In this document: positions 1-6,383 of the stretch, piece after piece
How the letters are laid out: every line of letters begins with the position of its first letter
Numbering within the stretch: the first letter of the stretch is position 1
Origin: Actinomycetes bacterium
Lineage (GTDB): Bacteria; Actinomycetota; Actinomycetes; Actinomycetales; Cellulomonadaceae
DNA: 6,383 bases
Direction: 5' to 3'
NCBI GenBank assembly: GCA_023430425.1
Contig: JAEZAR010000030.1
Coordinates: 1 to 6,383, forward strand
The notes under the pieces: generated by a model
The model's input: only the letters and a program-made list of their open reading frames with translations
Database searches by the model: none
Told to the model about the DNA's origin: nothing
Translations under genes and position numbers: made by a program

Positions 1-2080
1 CCCCGGCGGGGTGCCGTCGCACGTCGCACCCGAGACCCCGGGGTCCATCCACGAGGGCGGCGAGCTGGGCTACGCGCTCAGCCACGCGTACGGCGCGGCG
101 TTCGACAACCCCCACCTGCTCGTCGCCGCCGTCGTCGGCGACGGCGAGGCGGAGACCGGCCCGCTGGCGACGAGCTGGCACTCGAACAAGTTCGTCAACC
201 CGCTCCAGGACGGCATCGTCCTGCCGATCCTCCACCTCAACGGGTACAAGATCGCGAACCCGACGGTGCTCGCGCGCATCAGCGACAACGAGCTCCACGA
301 CCTCATGGTCGGCTACGGGCACACGCCGCACGTCTTCACCGCCGGGTTCGACGACGAGCCCCACCTCGAGACGCACCGGCGCTTCGCGCGCCTGCTCGAC
401 GACGTCCTCGACGAGATCGCCGCGATCAAGGCCCGCGCCGCCACCGGCGACCTCACCCGCCCGATGTACCCGATGATCGTCTTCCGCACCCCGAAGGGCT
501 GGACCGGTCCCGAGGTCATCGACGGCAGGAAGACCGTCGGGTCGTGGCGGGCCCACCAGGTGCCGCTCGCCAGCGCCCGCGACACCCCCGAGCACCTCGC
601 GGTCCTCGAGACGTGGCTGCGGTCCTACCGGCCCGACGAGCTCTTCGACACGACCGGCAGGGTCGACGAGGACGTGAGCGCCCTCGCGCCGCGCGGCGAC
701 CTGCGGATGAGCGCCAACCCGCACGCCAACGGCGGGCTGCTGCTGCGCGACCTGCGCCTGCCGGACTTCCGCGAGTTCGCCCAGGACGTGCCCGCCCCCG
801 GGGCGACGTTCGCCGAGGCGCCGCGGGTGCTCGGCGAGTACCTCACCGAGGTCATCCGGCGGAACCCGGACAACTTCCGGATCTTCGGCCCGGACGAGAC
901 CGCGTCGAACCGTCTCCAGGCGGTCTACGAGGTGACGGGCAAGCAGTGGAACGCGGAGATCTTCGGACCCGAGGTCGACGAGAACCTCGTGCGCGCCGGC
1001 CGCGTCATGGAGATGCTCTCCGAGCACCAGTGCCAGGGGTGGCTCGAGGGGTACCTGCTCACCGGGCGGCACGGGCTGTTCACCAGCTACGAGGCGTTCA
1101 TCCACATCGTCGACTCGATGTTCAACCAGCACGCCAAGTGGCTCAAGGTGACGAACCACATCCCGTGGCGGCGGCCGGTCGCGAGCCTCAACTACCTGCT
1201 GTCGAGCCACGTGTGGCGCCAGGACCACAACGGCTTCAGCCACCAGGACCCGGGGTTCATCGACCACGTGGTGAACAAGAAGGCGGAGATCGTCCGCGTC
1301 TACCTGCCACCGGACACGAACACCCTGCTGTCGACCTACGACCACTGCCTGCGCAGCCGCAACTACGTCAACGTGGTGGTGGCGGGCAAGCAGCCGGCCC
1401 CCAACTTCCTCACGATGGACGAGGCCATCGCGCACTGCGCGCGCGGCGTCGGGATCTGGGAGTGGGCCGGCACGGAGGAGCGCGGGGAGGACCCCGACGT
1501 CGTGCTCGCCTGCGCGGGCGACGTCCCCACCCTGGAGGTCCTCGCGGCGGCGGACATCCTGCGGCGCAACCTGCCGGACCTGAACGTGCGCGTGGTCAAC
1601 GTGGTCGACCTCATGCGCCTGCAGGACGAGCGGGAGCACCCGCACGGGCTGTCGGACCGCGACTTCGACACGATCTTCACCCCCGACAAGCCGATCATCT
1701 TCGCCTACCACGGGTACCCGTGGCTCATCCACCGCCTCACCTACCGGCGCAACGGGCACGCCAACCTGCACGTGCGCGGCTACAAGGAGGAGGGCACCAC
1801 CACGACGCCGTTCGACATGGTGATGCTCAACGACCTCGACCGGTTCCACCTCGTCATCGACGTCATCGACCGGGTGCCGAGCCTGGGGACCCGCGCCGCG
1901 GAGCTGCGCCAGGAGATGCAGGACGCCCGCCTGCGGGCCCGGCAGTACACCCGCGACCACGGCGAGGACATGCCCGAGGTCCGGGACTGGATGTGGCCCG
2001 ACGCCGAGGCCGGCGGCCAGGAGGGCACGCTGCAGCAGAACCTCACCGCGACGGCGAGGACCGCGGGGGACAACGAGTAG
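1..2080 (+). CDS. xfp: Phosphoketolase (xylulose-5-phosphate/fructose-6-phosphate), 5'-truncated by window edge
   Basis: Thiamine-diphosphate (TPP) dependent cytosolic enzyme that cleaves xylulose-5-phosphate with phosphate to acetyl phosphate and glyceraldehyde-3-phosphate; many members also cleave fructose-6-phosphate to acetyl phosphate and erythrose-4-phosphate. The frame is open from base 2 and gives 692 visible residues against roughly 790-825 for the family, so about 100-135 N-terminal residues and the true start lie outside the window; the GTG at 11 is an internal Val. Visible landmarks, numbered from the first whole codon: PGGVPSH at 1-7, [19 protein letters not shown] near 11-28, the TPP/metal motif GDGEAETGP at 46-54, SEHQCQG with E341 (nt 1022-1024) matching the catalytic Glu479 of Bifidobacterium Xfp, and QDHNGFSH with Q407, N410 and H414 matching its Gln546, Asn549 and His553. 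The C-terminus ends in the typical TAGDNE. The substrate range (X5P only or also F6P) cannot be read from this. It is the first visible gene of an xfp-pta-ackA set, 57 bases before pta. Confidence 0.97.
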   Translation, partial: PGGVPSHVAPETPGSIHEGGELGYALSHAYGAAFDNPHLLVAAVVGDGEAETGPLATSWHSNKFVNPLQDGIVLPILHLNGYKIANPTVLARISDNELHDLMVGYGHTPHVFTAGFDDEPHLETHRRFARLLDDVLDEIAAIKARAATGDLTRPMYPMIVFRTPKGWTGPEVIDGRKTVGSWRAHQVPLASARDTPEHLAVLETWLRSYRPDELFDTTGRVDEDVSALAPRGDLRMSANPHANGGLLLRDLRLPDFREFAQDVPAPGATFAEAPRVLGEYLTEVIRRNPDNFRIFGPDETASNRLQAVYEVTGKQWNAEIFGPEVDENLVRAGRVMEMLSEHQCQGWLEGYLLTGRHGLFTSYEAFIHIVDSMFNQHAKWLKVTNHIPWRRPVASLNYLLSSHVWRQDHNGFSHQDPGFIDHVVNKKAEIVRVYLPPDTNTLLSTYDHCLRSRNYVNVVVAGKQPAPNFLTMDEAIAHCARGVGIWEWAGTEERGEDPDVVLACAGDVPTLEVLAAADILRRNLPDLNVRVVNVVDLMRLQDEREHPHGLSDRDFDTIFTPDKPIIFAYHGYPWLIHRLTYRRNGHANLHVRGYKEEGTTTTPFDMVMLNDLDRFHLVIDVIDRVPSLGTRAAELRQEMQDARLRARQYTRDHGEDMPEVRDWMWPDAEAGGQEGTLQQNLTATARTAGDNE

Positions 2081-2137
2081 CCCCGCCGCACGACACGCCC
2101 CGCGAGACCCGCGGGACGACGACACGTAGTAGGAGCC
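2081..2137 (+). other. xfp-pta spacer with a small inverted repeat
   Basis: A 57-base spacer between the xfp stop and the pta ATG. It contains a perfect 6-bp inverted repeat, CCCGCG at 2099-2104 and CGCGGG at 2110-2115, with a 5-base loop. No T-rich tract follows, so it is not a convincing intrinsic terminator; it could be a processing or stability hairpin, or chance in DNA this GC-rich. I see no clear -10/-35 pair here, which fits co-transcription of pta with xfp. The spacer is a multiple of three and has no stop in the xfp/pta frame. Confidence 0.3.
2131..2135 (+). promoter_or_regulatory. Ribosome binding site of pta (AGGAG, short spacing)
   Basis: AGGAG lies only 2 bases before the ATG at 2138, closer than the usual 5-9 bases. 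The start is still well supported: no ATG, GTG or TTG occurs in the pta frame between the xfp stop and 2138, and the protein begins with the family-typical N-terminus running straight into the P-loop. The tight spacing might lower initiation or make pta partly dependent on ribosomes arriving from xfp; that is inference. Confidence 0.6.
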
Positions 2138-4225
2138 ATGGCCCGCAGCCTGTACATCACCTCGTCCGAGGGCGACACCGGCAAGTCGACGATCGCCCTC
2201 GGCATGGTCGACCTGCTCAGCCGCACCGTGCGGCGCGTGGGCGTCTTCCGCCCGGTCGCCCGGTCCTCCGACCAGGTCGACTACGTGCTCGAGCTGCTGC
2301 TCGCCCATGACGGCGTGGACCTGACGTACGAGCAGTGCGTGGGGGTGACGTACGAGGAGGTGCACGCCGACCCGGAGGCGGCCCTGGCGCGGATCGTCTC
2401 CCGCTACCACGACATGGCGCGCGAGTGCGACGCGGTCGTCGTGGTCGGCACCGACTACACCGACGTCGTGGGCCCCACCGAGCTCTCCTACAACGCCCGG
2501 ATCGCCGCGAACCTCGGCGCGCCGGTGCTCCTGGTGGTGCGGGGCACGGGCCGGCGGCCCGACGCCGTGCGGCAGTCGGCGGAGGTCAGCCTCGCCGAGC
2601 TCCGGGCGCAGCACGCGGAGGCGGTGGCCGTCATCGCGAACCGCTGCGAGCCCGACGAGGTCTCGGCGGTGCGGGAGGCGCTCACGGCGCTCGCGCTGCC
2701 CGCCTGGGCCGTGCCCGAGGACCAGCTGCTCGCGGCGCCGACCGTCCGCGCGGTCATGGAGGCCGTCGGCGGCCACCTCGTCGCGGGCGACGAGTCGCTG
2801 CTCGGCCGGGAGGCGCTCGACCTGCTCGTGGGCGCGATGTCCCTGGAGCACCTGCTCGAGCGCCTCACCGACGGCGCCGTGGCGATCGCGCCCGGGGACC
2901 GCGGGGACATCCTGCTCGGGCTCGTCTCCGCGCACGCGGCGGAGGGCTTCCCGTCGCTCGCCGGCATCGTCCTCAACGGCGGGTTCTCGCCGCCGGAGGT
3001 CATCACCCGGCTGGTGGGCGGCCTGGGCCAGCGGCTGCCCATCATCCAGACCGACCAGGGCACCTTCCGCACGGCGAGCCGCGCCGCGGCCGTCCGCGGG
3101 CGCCTCACGGCGGACTCCCAGCGCAAGGTCGACACGGCCCTGGCGCTCTTCGAGCGGCACGTGGACGGCGCGGAGGTGCTCCAGCGGCTCGACGTGTCGC
3201 GGCCGAGCGTCGTGACGCCGCTGATGTTCGAGTACGAGCTGCTCGCGCGGGCCCGCGGCGACCGCAAGCACATCGTCCTGCCGGAGGGCAGCGACGACCG
3301 CATCCTGCGGGCGGCGTCCACGCTGCTCCAGCGCGACGTCGCCGACCTGACGATCCTCGGCAACGAGGCGGCGATCCGGGCGCGGGCGACCGAGCTCGGG
3401 CTGGACATCAGCGCCGCGAAGGTGATCGACCCGAAGGAGGGCGAGCTCTTCGAGCGCTTCTCCCACGAGTACGCCGAGCTGCGCAAGCACAAGGGCATGA
3501 CCGTCGAGCGGGCGCGGGAGATCGTCGGCTCCGTGTCCTACTTCGGCACGATGATGGTCCACGCGGGCCTCGCCGACGGCATGGTCTCCGGTGCGATCCA
3601 CACGACCGCCCACACCATCCGGCCGGCGTTCGAGATCATCAAGACGACGCCCGACGTGTCGATCGTCTCGAGCGTGTTCTTCATGGCGCTCGAGGACCGG
3701 GTGCTGGTGTACGGCGACGCGGCCGTCAACCCGGACCCGACCGCCGAGCAGCTCGCCGACATCGCGATCTCCTCCGCGGGCACTGCCCAGCAGTTCGGCA
3801 TCGAGCCGCGGATCGCGATGCTGTCCTACTCGACCGGGGAGTCGGGCACCGGCCCCGACGTCGAGAAGGTCCGCGCGGCCACCGCGCTCGTGCGCGAACG
3901 GCGGCCCGACCTCGACGTCGAGGGCCCCATCCAGTACGACGCCGCGGTGGACGCCTCGGTGGCGAAGACGAAGATGCCGGAGTCCACCGTGGCCGGCCGG
4001 GCGACGGTGTTCGTCTTCCCGGACCTCAACACGGGCAACAACACCTACAAGGCCGTCCAGCGGTCGGCCGGCGCGGTCGCCATCGGACCGGTGCTGCAGG
4101 GCCTGCGCAAGCCCGTCAACGACCTGTCGCGCGGGGCGCTCGTGCAGGACATCGTCAACACCGTGGCCATCACCGCCATCCAGGCGCAGGCGATCGGCGA
4201 GACCGACCAGAAGGAGAGCAAGTGA
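2138..4225 (+). CDS. pta: Phosphate acetyltransferase, long form with N-terminal P-loop and DRTGG domains
   Basis: Catalyses the reversible reaction acetyl phosphate + CoA = acetyl-CoA + phosphate in the cytosol. At 695 residues it matches the long Pta class (E. coli Pta is 714) and not the short ~330-residue catalytic-only form. Domain order: a dethiobiotin-synthetase-like P-loop domain from residue 1 (SEGDTGKST, Lys16), a DRTGG domain around residues 215-330 (APGDRGDILLG near 251-261), and the catalytic PTA/PTB domain from about residue 360 to the end. The last carries VLPEGSDDRI, SGAIHTTAHTIRP, VYGDAAVNPDPTAEQLA, MLSYSTGESG, GPIQYDAA, PDLNTGNNTYKAVQRSAG and RKPVNDLSRGALV, all typical of the family. 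In the long form the N-terminal part is thought to serve oligomerisation and allosteric control. It follows xfp by 57 bases and overlaps ackA by 4, consistent with an operon. Unlike E. coli Pta, whose equivalent loop reads GTSVGLTS, this P-loop keeps the lysine. Confidence 0.98.
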   Translation: MARSLYITSSEGDTGKSTIALGMVDLLSRTVRRVGVFRPVARSSDQVDYVLELLLAHDGVDLTYEQCVGVTYEEVHADPEAALARIVSRYHDMARECDAVVVVGTDYTDVVGPTELSYNARIAANLGAPVLLVVRGTGRRPDAVRQSAEVSLAELRAQHAEAVAVIANRCEPDEVSAVREALTALALPAWAVPEDQLLAAPTVRAVMEAVGGHLVAGDESLLGREALDLLVGAMSLEHLLERLTDGAVAIAPGDRGDILLGLVSAHAAEGFPSLAGIVLNGGFSPPEVITRLVGGLGQRLPIIQTDQGTFRTASRAAAVRGRLTADSQRKVDTALALFERHVDGAEVLQRLDVSRPSVVTPLMFEYELLARARGDRKHIVLPEGSDDRILRAASTLLQRDVADLTILGNEAAIRARATELGLDISAAKVIDPKEGELFERFSHEYAELRKHKGMTVERAREIVGSVSYFGTMMVHAGLADGMVSGAIHTTAHTIRPAFEIIKTTPDVSIVSSVFFMALEDRVLVYGDAAVNPDPTAEQLADIAISSAGTAQQFGIEPRIAMLSYSTGESGTGPDVEKVRAATALVRERRPDLDVEGPIQYDAAVDASVAKTKMPESTVAGRATVFVFPDLNTGNNTYKAVQRSAGAVAIGPVLQGLRKPVNDLSRGALVQDIVNTVAITAIQAQAIGETDQKESK
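4211..4216 (+). promoter_or_regulatory. Ribosome binding site of ackA inside the end of pta
   Basis: AAGGAG lies within the last pta codons, 5 bases before a GTG at 4222. It decides the ackA start: the GTG overlaps the pta stop (GTGA, 4222-4225), and translation from it gives the standard acetate kinase N-terminus, with the VLVLNSGSSS motif beginning at residue 5. The arrangement suggests translational coupling between pta and ackA. Confidence 0.8.
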
Positions 4226-5424
4226 GCGAGCACGTCCTCGTCCTCAACTCGGGGTCCTCGTCGATCAAGTACCAGCTGATCGACGTCGGGACCGGCGAGG
4301 CGCTCGCGGTCGGCCTCCTGGAGCGGATCGGGCAGCCCGTGGCCGGTGTCCGGCACGAGGGTCCGGACGGGCGCACGACGCTCGAGCAGGAGCTCGCCGA
4401 CCACGAGGCGGGCATCGCGACCATGCTCCGGCTCTTCCGCGAGCACGGGCCGCACCCGGACACGTGGCGCCTGGTCGCCGTCGGGCACCGCGTCGTGCAG
4501 GGCGGCGACCGCTTCCCGGGGCCCGCCGTGGTCGACGACGCCGTCGAGGCGGCCATCGAGGAGCTCGCGACGCTGGCACCGCTGCACAACCCGGCGAACC
4601 TGTCGGGCATCCGCGCCGCCCGCAAGGCCTACCCCGACGTCCCCCACGTCGTCGTGTTCGACACCTCGTTCCACACGACGCTGCCGCCCGAGGCGTACAC
4701 GTACGCGATCGACCGCGAGCTCGCGGAGCGGTACGCGGTGCGCCGGTACGGGTTCCACGGCACCTCCCACCGGTACGTCTCCCAGCGTGCCGCGGCGCTG
4801 CTCGGCAAGGACCCGGCGGAGGTCAAGGTCATCGTCGCCCACCTCGGCAACGGCGCCTCGATGACCGCCGTGTCCGGGGGCCGCTCCGTCGAGACCTCGA
4901 TGGGCCTGACCCCCCTCGAGGGCCTCGTCATGGGCACCCGGTCGGGCGACGTCGACCCGGCGCTCACGTTCCACCTCGGCCGCGTCGCGGACCTCGACGT
5001 CGACGAGCTGGACGACCTGCTCAACCGGCGCTCCGGCCTGCTCGGCCTCGCGGGGGTCTCCGACCTGCGCGACGTGCACGACCGCATCGCCGCCGGGGAC
5101 GCGGCCGCCCGGGTCGCCCTCGACGTCTACTGCCACCGGCTCAAGAAGTACCTCGGCGCGTACCTCGCGATCCTCGGCGGGCTCGACGCCGTCGCCTTCA
5201 CGGCGGGGGTCGGGGAGAACGACGACATCGTCCGGCTGCAGACCCTCCAGGGCCTCGAGCACCTCGGCATCGTCGTCGACCCCGAGCGCAACGAGGGCCG
5301 GAAGAAGGCCGAGACCCTCATCTCCACCGACGACTCTCCGGTCAAGGTCTTCGTCGTGCCGACCAACGAGGAGCTCGAGATCGCGCGCGAGGCGGTCGCG
5401 CTCGCACGCGGCAGGCAGGCGTAG
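4222..5424 (+). CDS. ackA: Acetate kinase
   Basis: Cytosolic ASKHA-fold kinase catalysing acetyl phosphate + ADP = acetate + ATP, the ATP-yielding step of acetate overflow and of the phosphoketolase route. It is 400 residues long, the same as E. coli AckA. Both family signatures are present: LNSGSSSIK at residues 8-16 and RYGFHGTSHRYVS at 175-187. Counterparts of the Methanosarcina thermophila active-site residues are visible: Asn9, Ser12 and Lys16 in the first loop, Arg90 in GHRVVQGG, Asp147 in VFDTSFH, His179 in GFHGTSH, Arg240 in MGTRSGDVDP and Glu383 in TNEELEIA. TAGVGEN, the glycine-rich nucleotide-site segment, lies near 331-337. The GTG start at 4222 has a good ribosome binding site and overlaps the pta stop by 4 bases. 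It is the last plus-strand gene of the set, and its stop is 10 bases from the stop of the convergent hydrolase gene. Nothing in it looks broken. Confidence 0.98.
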   Translation: MSEHVLVLNSGSSSIKYQLIDVGTGEALAVGLLERIGQPVAGVRHEGPDGRTTLEQELADHEAGIATMLRLFREHGPHPDTWRLVAVGHRVVQGGDRFPGPAVVDDAVEAAIEELATLAPLHNPANLSGIRAARKAYPDVPHVVVFDTSFHTTLPPEAYTYAIDRELAERYAVRRYGFHGTSHRYVSQRAAALLGKDPAEVKVIVAHLGNGASMTAVSGGRSVETSMGLTPLEGLVMGTRSGDVDPALTFHLGRVADLDVDELDDLLNRRSGLLGLAGVSDLRDVHDRIAAGDAAARVALDVYCHRLKKYLGAYLAILGGLDAVAFTAGVGENDDIVRLQTLQGLEHLGIVVDPERNEGRKKAETLISTDDSPVKVFVVPTNEELEIAREAVALARGRQA

Positions 5425-5434
5425 GCCGGTTCGC

Positions 5435-6295
5435 TCAGGCGCCGAGCCGGTCGGCGAGGAACCCCACGACGCGGCGCAGCGGCGGCATCGGGTCGACGCC
5501 GCCGAAGCAGTGGTCCGCGCCGGGCACCAGCTCGAGCTCGACGTCCTGCGCGCCCGCCGCCACGAGCGCCTCGGACAGGCGCACGCTCTGCCGTGCGGGG
5601 ACGACCAGGTCGCTGTCGCCCGTGATGAGCAGGGTGGGCGGGGCACCGGGGTGGACGTGGGTGATCGGCGACGCGGCCGCCCACGCCGCCGGGTCGTCGT
5701 CGGGCAGCACCCCCATGAGGTGCGCCTCGGGTGAGTCCTCGAGCCGGAAGGCCGGGCCGACCTCCTCGGGCGTCCAGTCGTGCAGGTCGGTGACGGCGTA
5801 GAGCAGGGCGGCGGCCTGCACGGACACAGGTCCGGTGCCGGTCAGGGCCAGGATCGCCGCCAGGTGCCCGCCCGCGCTCTCGCCCGCGATCCCGACGCGT
5901 GAGCCGTCCACCCACAGGGCGTCGGCGTGGTCGCGCACGAAGCGCACGGCATCCGCGACGTCCTCCGCCGGCGCCGGCCAGCGGGCCTCCCCCGAGAGTC
6001 GGTAGTCCACCGTCGCGACGGCGAGCCCGGCGGCGACGAGCTCGGCGAACAGCGAGCCGGGCGGCCACACCGACGGCAGGAGGCGCCGGTCGCCCTCCCA
6101 CCATGCGCCGCCGTGCACCCACACCACCACCGGCACGGGCCCCGCGTGGCGCACGGGCACGTGGACGTCCATGAGCAGCGGACGGAAGCCGGTCCGCTCG
6201 GCGTAGGTCACCCCGCGGTGGCAGACCGCCCCCGGGACGACGGCGGGGACGTCCAGCCCGCCCTGGAGGGCACCGGGCAGGGAGGTGGTCGACAT
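5435..6295 (-). CDS. Alpha/beta hydrolase, BD-FAE / carboxylesterase-like
   Basis: A 286-residue alpha/beta-hydrolase-fold protein, probably an esterase; the substrate cannot be told from sequence. Visible elements: VVVWVHGGAWWEGD near residues 56-69, with the HGG oxyanion-hole motif at 61-63; VATVDYRLSGEARWPA at 93-108; the nucleophile elbow GESAGGH with Ser140; TGDSDLVVP at 225-233, with Asp229 the likely acid; and GADHCFGG with His262 the likely base. This matches the HGG-type esterase/lipase family that includes kynurenine formamidase-like and bifunctional feruloyl/acetyl xylan esterase-like (BD-FAE) enzymes. No signal peptide or membrane segment is seen, so it is likely cytosolic. The ATG at 6295 is the first start that keeps the whole domain, but only a weak AGG precedes it. 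It converges on ackA with a 10-base gap and shows no evident functional tie to acetate metabolism; deacetylation of sugars releasing acetate is conceivable but unsupported. Confidence 0.9.
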   Translation of the reverse strand: MSTTSLPGALQGGLDVPAVVPGAVCHRGVTYAERTGFRPLLMDVHVPVRHAGPVPVVVWVHGGAWWEGDRRLLPSVWPPGSLFAELVAAGLAVATVDYRLSGEARWPAPAEDVADAVRFVRDHADALWVDGSRVGIAGESAGGHLAAILALTGTGPVSVQAAALLYAVTDLHDWTPEEVGPAFRLEDSPEAHLMGVLPDDDPAAWAAASPITHVHPGAPPTLLITGDSDLVVPARQSVRLSEALVAAGAQDVELELVPGADHCFGGVDPMPPLRRVVGFLADRLGA

Positions 6296-6383
6296 GATCG
6301 CCAGCCTACGTCCCGGCTCATTTCCGGTTCAGTGACGGCTTCGTAGAAGAAGCTGACGTCCGACGCCTTGGGCCCTTTAAACC
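6296..6383. other. Non-coding 3' tail upstream of the hydrolase, lower in GC
   Basis: The last 88 bases hold no supportable gene. From about 6311 on, GC is roughly 58% by hand count, well below the surrounding genes. It contains an imperfect hairpin, CGGCTTC (6336-6342) with GAAGCTG (6349-6355), loop of 6 and one G-U pair, and ends in the A/T-containing stretch CCCTTTAAACC. Short frames are open to the window edge on both strands but lack a start, or use codons unlike the neighbouring genes. It is most simply an intergenic regulatory region shared with whatever lies beyond the window. Confidence 0.5.
6303..6332 (-). promoter_or_regulatory. Possible promoter of the hydrolase gene, giving a leaderless mRNA
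   Basis: On the minus strand, TAGGCT (plus 6303-6308) fits the actinobacterial TANNNT -10 pattern and ends 7 bases before the ATG at 6295, so transcription would begin at or next to the start codon. A weak -35-like CTGAAC (plus 6327-6332) sits 18 bases upstream of it. Leaderless mRNAs are common in Actinomycetota, and this would explain the poor ribosome binding site. The match is short and may be chance. Confidence 0.25.

Noticed and set aside
11..13. GTG at 11 as the start of the phosphoketolase
   Set aside because: The codons before it (PGG) already match the conserved family segment, and the protein would lack over 100 N-terminal residues; it is an internal Val in a gene cut by the window edge.
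2099..2115. Intrinsic terminator between xfp and pta
   Set aside because: The stem is only 6 bp with no T-tract after it, and the operon context argues against termination here.
5440..5456. Bidirectional terminator at the ackA/hydrolase junction
   Set aside because: It is a short 6-bp stem inside hydrolase coding sequence without a T-run on either strand; such repeats are expected by chance at this GC content.
4045..5646. A 533-codon open frame on the minus strand across ackA and the pta end
   Set aside because: It lies opposite genes with unmistakable family motifs, its translation is low-complexity (rich in R, V, D, E, G), and long antisense frames are expected in very GC-rich coding DNA.
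3591..5801. A 736-codon plus-strand frame across pta, ackA and the hydrolase
   Set aside because: The translation is Arg/Pro/Ser-rich and unlike any protein fold, and it crosses three real genes in the wrong frame. It is a GC-driven shadow frame, as is the long upstream frame 2335-4221, which is only meaningful from the ackA GTG onward.
5127..6122. A 331-codon minus-strand frame overlapping the hydrolase
   Set aside because: It is an out-of-frame, Arg/Gly-rich reading of the hydrolase and ackA region; the hydrolase frame carries the HGG, GESAGG and GADH motifs.
6298..6383. Partial gene running off the right edge
   Set aside because: The plus frame from 6298 has no ATG, GTG or TTG start. The minus-strand frames read into or stop before the hydrolase with codon use unlike the neighbouring genes. 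Too short to support.

Overview
The window comes from a very GC-rich bacterial chromosome with strong G/C preference at third codon positions. Closely spaced genes, GTG starts and an actinobacterial-type Pta suggest Actinomycetota. A Cellulomonas-like member of the Micrococcales is my best guess from protein character alone; no rRNA or other marker gene is present to confirm it.

Layout: (1) 1-2080, plus strand: a 5'-truncated phosphoketolase gene (xfp) cut by the window edge. (2) 2081-2137: a 57-base spacer with a small inverted repeat and the pta ribosome binding site. (3) 2138-4225, plus strand: complete long-form phosphate acetyltransferase (pta). (4) 4222-5424, plus strand: complete acetate kinase (ackA), overlapping pta by 4 bases. 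(5) 5435-6295, minus strand: an alpha/beta hydrolase converging on ackA with only 10 bases between the stop codons. (6) 6296-6383: an 88-base tail holding the hydrolase's upstream region, with visibly lower GC content than the rest. No gap exceeds 300 bases.

The three plus-strand genes form a coherent acetyl-phosphate module. Phosphoketolase cleaves xylulose-5-phosphate (and in many family members fructose-6-phosphate) with phosphate to give acetyl phosphate. Acetate kinase converts acetyl phosphate and ADP to acetate and ATP, and Pta exchanges acetyl phosphate with acetyl-CoA. Together they give a route from sugar phosphates to C2 units that avoids pyruvate decarboxylation and the CO2 it loses. 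The order, spacing and overlap suggest a single transcript. The hydrolase has no evident link to this pathway.

I found no sign of a mobile element, CRISPR array, RNA gene or undescribed system. This looks like ordinary core carbon metabolism with a few modest points worth checking: an apparently intact P-loop in the Pta N-terminal domain, very short ribosome-binding-site spacing at pta, xfp and pta lying in one reading frame separated by a single stop codon, and a possible leaderless start for the hydrolase.
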